Made by a program: the position numbers and the translations under genes
In this document: piece after piece, positions 14,686 through 17,302 of the stretch
Layout: every line of letters starts with the position of its first letter
How positions within the stretch are numbered: the stretch's first letter is position 1
The notes under the pieces: generated by a model
Told to the model about the DNA's origin: nothing
Seen by the model: the letters and a program-made list of their open reading frames with translations, nothing else
Databases searched by the model: none
NCBI GenBank assembly: GCA_049290495.1
Contig: JBATNV010000088.1
Span: forward strand, 1 to 17,302
Reading direction: 5' to 3'
DNA length: 17,302 nucleotides
DNA from: SHZI01 sp049290495
GTDB taxonomy: Bacteria > Pseudomonadota > Gammaproteobacteria > Steroidobacterales > GCA-2729495

Positions 14686-15924
14686 ATGAGAATCTGGTCA
14701 CTAACGCGATGGACGACCACAGGCACTGTCTTTCTCGTCGCCATTCTGGCCGGCTGCGGCAAGCCCGCCAGCACGCCGGCCCCGACTGAGCCAGCCGCCA
14801 GGGCCACTTCACCGGATCTGGCGAATCTGCCGTCGGCTGATCAGGCTATTCCGCCGGAATGGGCCGGCAAGGAACTGCCAATCCGGATGATTCCGAACAT
14901 TCCGCAGTCGGCGGAGGCTTACTACGCTCCCGACAACTATCACGTCATTGCCCAGACCAAGGATCCGACGGCAGCGCAACCGGAGAAAGGTAAAATCGGC
15001 GGCTCGCTGACATTTACCTACACCGACACGGGCGAGGAACTCACGCGAATCAACGACAAGGGGCAGGATGCCTGCTCCTGGTTCCTTCCCAACGGCAAGG
15101 GACTCATCTGGACGTCTACCCGGGATCATCCCGAAATGCCGTCGGGCAACTGGTCTGAAGAAACCGATTATCCCCAGGGTGCGGAGCTATATACCTCTGA
15201 CCTGCAGGGCGGGAATATCAAGCGCCTCACCAACAACAAGTACTATGAAGCAGAGGTCACGACGTCTCTGGATGGCCAGTGGGTGTTCTTCGGCCGGCAG
15301 ATCGACGGCAAGATGGACATCTGGAAAATGCGCATCGATGGCTCGGATGAGCAGCAGCTGACCTTCACCCCAGACTGGCAGGAAGGTGCGCCGTATCCGA
15401 CCCCGGATGGCAAGCACCTTATCTATCGCGCCTGGCTCCGCAGTGACAAGCAGCGGATCAATGCCGAGTACAAGGAGACAGGCAAGCACCAGCAGACCCC
15501 GATGACCATCTTCACCATGACGACCGATGGCACCGATGTGCAGCCCCGCACGTTCACCAAGGACATGAACTGGGCTCCATTCGTCGCGCCGGATGGCCAG
15601 CATTTCTTCTATGACCGGGTTTTCGAAGGCAACAACTGGGAAGTCGTGATGAATGATCTTGCCGGTGGCGAACCGGTGCAGATCACCTATAACAAGGGCT
15701 TCGATGGCTTCGTCTCGGTGTCCTGGGACGGCAAGAAGGCCCTCTTCGGTCGCAGCCTGGGCTCGGGCTTCATGTCCAATATTCACACCTTCGTCATGGA
15801 TATCTCGTCACTCAACGTCGGGCCGGAAAACTTCAAGGGCAGCATTCCGCCGCGGGCCAAGCGGCCCGAAGGCTGGGTGGAAGATCCGCATCTCGCAGAG
15901 TATGGAGATCGCCTGGGTACCTGA
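14686..15924 (+). CDS. TolB-like PD40 beta-propeller lipoprotein
   Basis: A 412-residue protein with signal LVAILAGC (lipidation at Cys24) and a Pro/Ala/Thr linker. From about residue 85 there are several PD40/WD40-like blades as in TolB and related periplasmic propellers: GKGLIWTSTRD, GAELYTSDLQGGNIKRLT, LDGQWVFFGRQIDGKMDIWKM with DGSDEQQLTF, TPDGKHLIYRAW, APDGQHFFYDRV and VSWDGKKALFGRS. The start at 14686 has AGGGG eight bases upstream; the frame is open to 14470, but that part is not protein-like. It is not TolB itself: no tol-pal genes are near, and the order and length differ. TolB-like lipoproteins often bind other envelope proteins or glycans; the partner is unknown. Confidence 0.9.
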   Translation: MRIWSLTRWTTTGTVFLVAILAGCGKPASTPAPTEPAARATSPDLANLPSADQAIPPEWAGKELPIRMIPNIPQSAEAYYAPDNYHVIAQTKDPTAAQPEKGKIGGSLTFTYTDTGEELTRINDKGQDACSWFLPNGKGLIWTSTRDHPEMPSGNWSEETDYPQGAELYTSDLQGGNIKRLTNNKYYEAEVTTSLDGQWVFFGRQIDGKMDIWKMRIDGSDEQQLTFTPDWQEGAPYPTPDGKHLIYRAWLRSDKQRINAEYKETGKHQQTPMTIFTMTTDGTDVQPRTFTKDMNWAPFVAPDGQHFFYDRVFEGNNWEVVMNDLAGGEPVQITYNKGFDGFVSVSWDGKKALFGRSLGSGFMSNIHTFVMDISSLNVGPENFKGSIPPRAKRPEGWVEDPHLAEYGDRLGT

Positions 15925-16028
15925 TGCCCGAACGGCCATGGGACGATGGCCCGGCGTCGTGAACTCGACCCGGGCCACTCCTTCTTACCCCACTGTGGAA
16001 TCTCAAGTCGGCAGGTGAACCAGGCTGA

Positions 16029-16066
16029 AGGTTGGGATTTCGCGGCTGAAGCCGCTCCTGCAACCT
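16029..16066. repeat. REP-like extragenic palindrome with an outer stem
   Basis: On the minus strand the core reads GCAGGAGCGGCTTCAGCCGCGA (16041-16062), close to the REP consensus GTAGGAGCGGCTTCAGCCGCGA that is common between genes in pseudomonads and xanthomonads. The inner hairpin is GCGGCT (16042-16047) with AGCCGC (16050-16055). An outer pair, AGGTTG (16029-16034) with CAACCT (16061-16066), encloses it. REPs are mobilised by REP-associated tyrosine transposases (TnpA-REP); no such gene is in the window. Only one copy was noticed. Confidence 0.7.
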
Positions 16067-16163
16067 CTGCTACGGTTGCCCTACTCCCACTCATGCATCA
16101 ACGACATGTGCAAGCCATCGCGCGCCGGTCGTCGAGAGGATCGCGCACCAGAAAACGGAGCAC

Positions 16164-16198
16164 AAAAAAAGGCGCCGACATCCTGTGATGCCGGCACC
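16164..16198 (-). terminator. Strong intrinsic terminator (minus strand)
   Basis: On the minus strand, GGTGCCGGCATC (16198-16187) pairs over 12 positions (two G-T wobbles) with GATGTCGGCGCC (16182-16171) around an ACAG loop. Seven Ts follow (16170-16164). The nearest upstream gene on this strand ends at 16456, more than 250 bases away, so this terminator more likely serves a short transcript starting at the promoter at 16238-16264. Confidence 0.85.
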
Positions 16199-16231
16199 CC
16201 GACTCACACCATAGTGGAGGACGGGTCAAGT
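16164..16231 (-). ncRNA. Candidate small RNA of about 68 nt, family unknown
   Basis: A consensus promoter (16264-16238, minus strand) and a strong terminator (16198-16164) bracket about 33 bases with no usable ORF (the only AUG reads Met-Val-stop). With initiation at A16231 the RNA would be 68 nt. Its first part can fold as CCCG...CGGG enclosing CUCCAC-UAUG-GUGUGAG. It contains a C-rich CCGUCCUCCAC stretch able to pair with Shine-Dalgarno regions. This resembles the layout of Hfq-type small RNAs (seed plus terminator), but no family is recognised. The evidence is architecture only. Confidence 0.5.
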
Positions 16232-16237
16232 GCCGAA

Positions 16238-16264
16238 ATTATAGACTTCGTAAAGTACAGTCAA
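16238..16264 (-). promoter_or_regulatory. Sigma70-type promoter for the candidate small RNA
   Basis: TTGACT at 16264-16259 and a perfect TATAAT at 16243-16238 on the minus strand, with a 15-base spacer (16 if ATTGAC is taken as the -35 box). The spacing is slightly short, but both boxes are near consensus in otherwise GC-rich DNA. Confidence 0.55.
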
Positions 16265-16404
16265 TTGGTCGGGACGAGGCAGACCGGGCCAGCGACCACG
16301 GACCCTCCAGACGGGGATCACCTAAGGTCGCCGCGATGCTCGCCTAACCTTGACCTTGGCCCCGCACTGCGCGCCGGTAAGATCTCAATGCCGAACACCT
16401 GCCT

Positions 16405-16426
16405 GATGCGCTGCGCCAAGCGCATC
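16405..16426. repeat. 8-bp perfect hairpin downstream of the three-helix membrane protein gene
   Basis: GATGCGCT (16405-16412) and AGCGCATC (16419-16426) pair perfectly with a six-base loop. It lies about 30 bases after the stop of the minus-strand membrane protein gene. There is no T-run, so it could be a factor-assisted terminator or an RNA 3'-end stabiliser. Confidence 0.5.
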
Positions 16427-16455
16427 GCAATGATGCGTTAATCAACACATTACGG

Positions 16456-16890
16456 TTACCGGGCACAACGCTGGTAACTCTCGACATCAACCGGCGTGCA
16501 CAGTTTTGGATTCTGCTGGCAGATGCGAAGCGCGTCTTCACAACCCGCTGTAACCTTACGATGTGCATGTATGCCGATGACCGCGCCACTAACCAACATA
16601 CACAGTGTTGCTATGCCAAACGCTTCGAACCCGAAGCTGACACGCTGCGGTTTGCCAACGATAACTCCCAGCACCCCCATTACCAACGGAATGCAACAGG
16701 CGGTGCCAAACAACAGCAGTCCTTCGCCCATGCAACCAAAGCCCTCACAATGCAACGCAGGCAGCCGCCGTAGCCAGTCATTGACGACAGCCAGTGTCAG
16801 TACCGAACCCAGCAATATCGACAGAAGCCATACGGCGATCCGCGTGCGGTTTCGACGAGATCTGGGGAGCATCATGGCGAAGTTACCCAT
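16456..16890 (-). CDS. Hypothetical membrane protein with three helices
   Basis: A 144-residue protein from the ATG at 16890. A basic N terminus (PRSRRNRTR) is followed by three hydrophobic helices: about 19-37 (AVWLLSILLGSVLTLAVV), 59-79 (LLLFGTACCIPLVMGVLGVIV) and 88-107 (FGIATLCMLVSGAVIGI). Cysteines in LHCEGFGCMG between helices 1 and 2, and three in the tail (AGCEDALRICQQNPKLC), could form disulfides if these parts face the periplasm. The frame is open to 16983, but the extra residues are not protein-like. The ribosome binding site is weak for every ATG, so the start is approximate. Family not recognised. A long plus-strand frame over the same bases (16496-17023) is the antisense shadow. 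Confidence 0.7.
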   Translation of the reverse strand: MGNFAMMLPRSRRNRTRIAVWLLSILLGSVLTLAVVNDWLRRLPALHCEGFGCMGEGLLLFGTACCIPLVMGVLGVIVGKPQRVSFGFEAFGIATLCMLVSGAVIGIHAHRKVTAGCEDALRICQQNPKLCTPVDVESYQRCAR

Positions 16891-17146
16891 CGCAAAACCA
16901 AAAGGAAATGACCGGCTTGACCGACCCCGGATATTCGGAGCCGCACCACCCCTGTGGCAATCTGCATGCATCAACGCACGCATGCAACCGCCGCCAGCAC
17001 CGGGTCATTCTTGGCGCGCCTGAGCAGCTAGCGAAACACCAAAAGGGTCGGAGCCTGAATAGGTGCACCTGCTATCTACGACAAGGTAAACAAGGGCACA
17101 CTCGATGCCCTGCCGTTGCGTGGAAAATCAATGCTCTTGGCAAATG

Positions 17147-17302
17147 TTACCTGGCCGCACCACCCTGCGTGACCTCACCCTTATCCTTGTGATACGCACG
17201 CCCCAACACCACGCCCATGAAGGCCCAGACTGCGGCAATAACCGCACCAATAATCGCCAGTGGTGACATGCCCAGACCGAGGCCTTCTGACAATGCAGTG
17301 AA
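17147..17302 (-). CDS. C-terminal end of an unidentified membrane protein (partial)
   Basis: The last 51 codons of a minus-strand gene that enters from the right edge. The residues include one membrane helix (MSPLAIIGAVIAAVWAFMGV with flanking VLGRAY) and a short charged tail, HKDKGEVTQGGAAR, before TAA at 17149-17147. A terminal helix ending in LGRxY-like basic residues is common in many transporters, so the family cannot be named from this piece. The 256 bases between it and the next gene (16891-17146) show no gene or clear terminator. Confidence 0.6.
   Translation of the reverse strand, partial: FTALSEGLGLGMSPLAIIGAVIAAVWAFMGVVLGRAYHKDKGEVTQGGAAR

Noticed and set aside
15187..15786. Minus-strand frame of 199 codons opposite the PD40 lipoprotein
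   Set aside because: The sense strand has a lipobox and repeated PD40 blades; the antisense product has neither motif nor start signal.
16321..16440. Possible tRNA or 4.5S RNA in the hairpin-rich gap
   Set aside because: No cloverleaf with T-loop GTTCRA, and no GGAAGGAAGCAGCC-type SRP RNA core, could be found on either strand.
16496..17023. Plus-strand frame of 175 codons opposite the three-helix membrane protein
   Set aside because: The composition is not protein-like, while the minus strand encodes three clear membrane helices.
1..17302. CRISPR array, integrase, insertion sequence or phage module
   Set aside because: No regular spaced repeats, transposase or recombinase motifs, or phage structural genes were seen on either strand.

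Overview
The window looks like a chromosomal segment of a GC-rich gammaproteobacterium (roughly 60% GC by eye). An affiliation near Xanthomonadales, Nevskiales or Steroidobacterales is my inference, from an HslR-type S4 protein, a TamA-like Omp85 protein, many lipoproteins and a REP palindrome of the type common in pseudomonads and xanthomonads. No rRNA, tRNA, CRISPR array, insertion sequence or phage module was seen.

Left part (1-4260, minus strand): a co-directional group reads right to left. It starts with a decayed Omp85/TamA-type outer-membrane gene (two frame breaks and apparent loss of barrel sequence). An EmrB-like MFS exporter follows, then exported MsrB and MsrA methionine sulfoxide reductases packed tightly together, then the start of a membrane protein probably of the DUF1499 family. 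Two inverted repeats lie in the leader between the Omp85 remnant and the exporter. Protein repair in the envelope plus efflux is the coherent theme.

Middle (4455-8957): a secreted cysteine-repeat/MopE-type protein on the plus strand is convergent with a 100-residue protein that faintly resembles an acyl carrier protein. Next come a Sel1-like membrane protein (minus) and a plus-strand run of a small lipoprotein, a two-CBS-domain protein and an HslR-like S4 RNA-binding protein.

Right part (9138-17302): a Big2 plus beta-lactamase-fold lipoprotein, a DUF1838-like gene (minus), a dead HigA/XRE-type antitoxin gene (minus), a large beta-helix lipoprotein, a 61-residue lipoprotein (minus), a TolB/PD40-propeller lipoprotein, a three-helix membrane protein (minus) and the C-terminal end of another membrane protein (minus). 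Five lipobox proteins occur within about 8.5 kb. The 10.7-14.3 kb stretch seems less GC-rich than its surroundings and holds the broken antitoxin, which suggests acquired DNA.

The most interesting non-coding stretch is 15925-16455. It holds a REP-like palindrome and, on the minus strand, a compact unit of a TATAAT-type promoter, about 35 nt of foldable sequence and a strong intrinsic terminator. This is a candidate 68-nt small RNA that matches no family I recognise.
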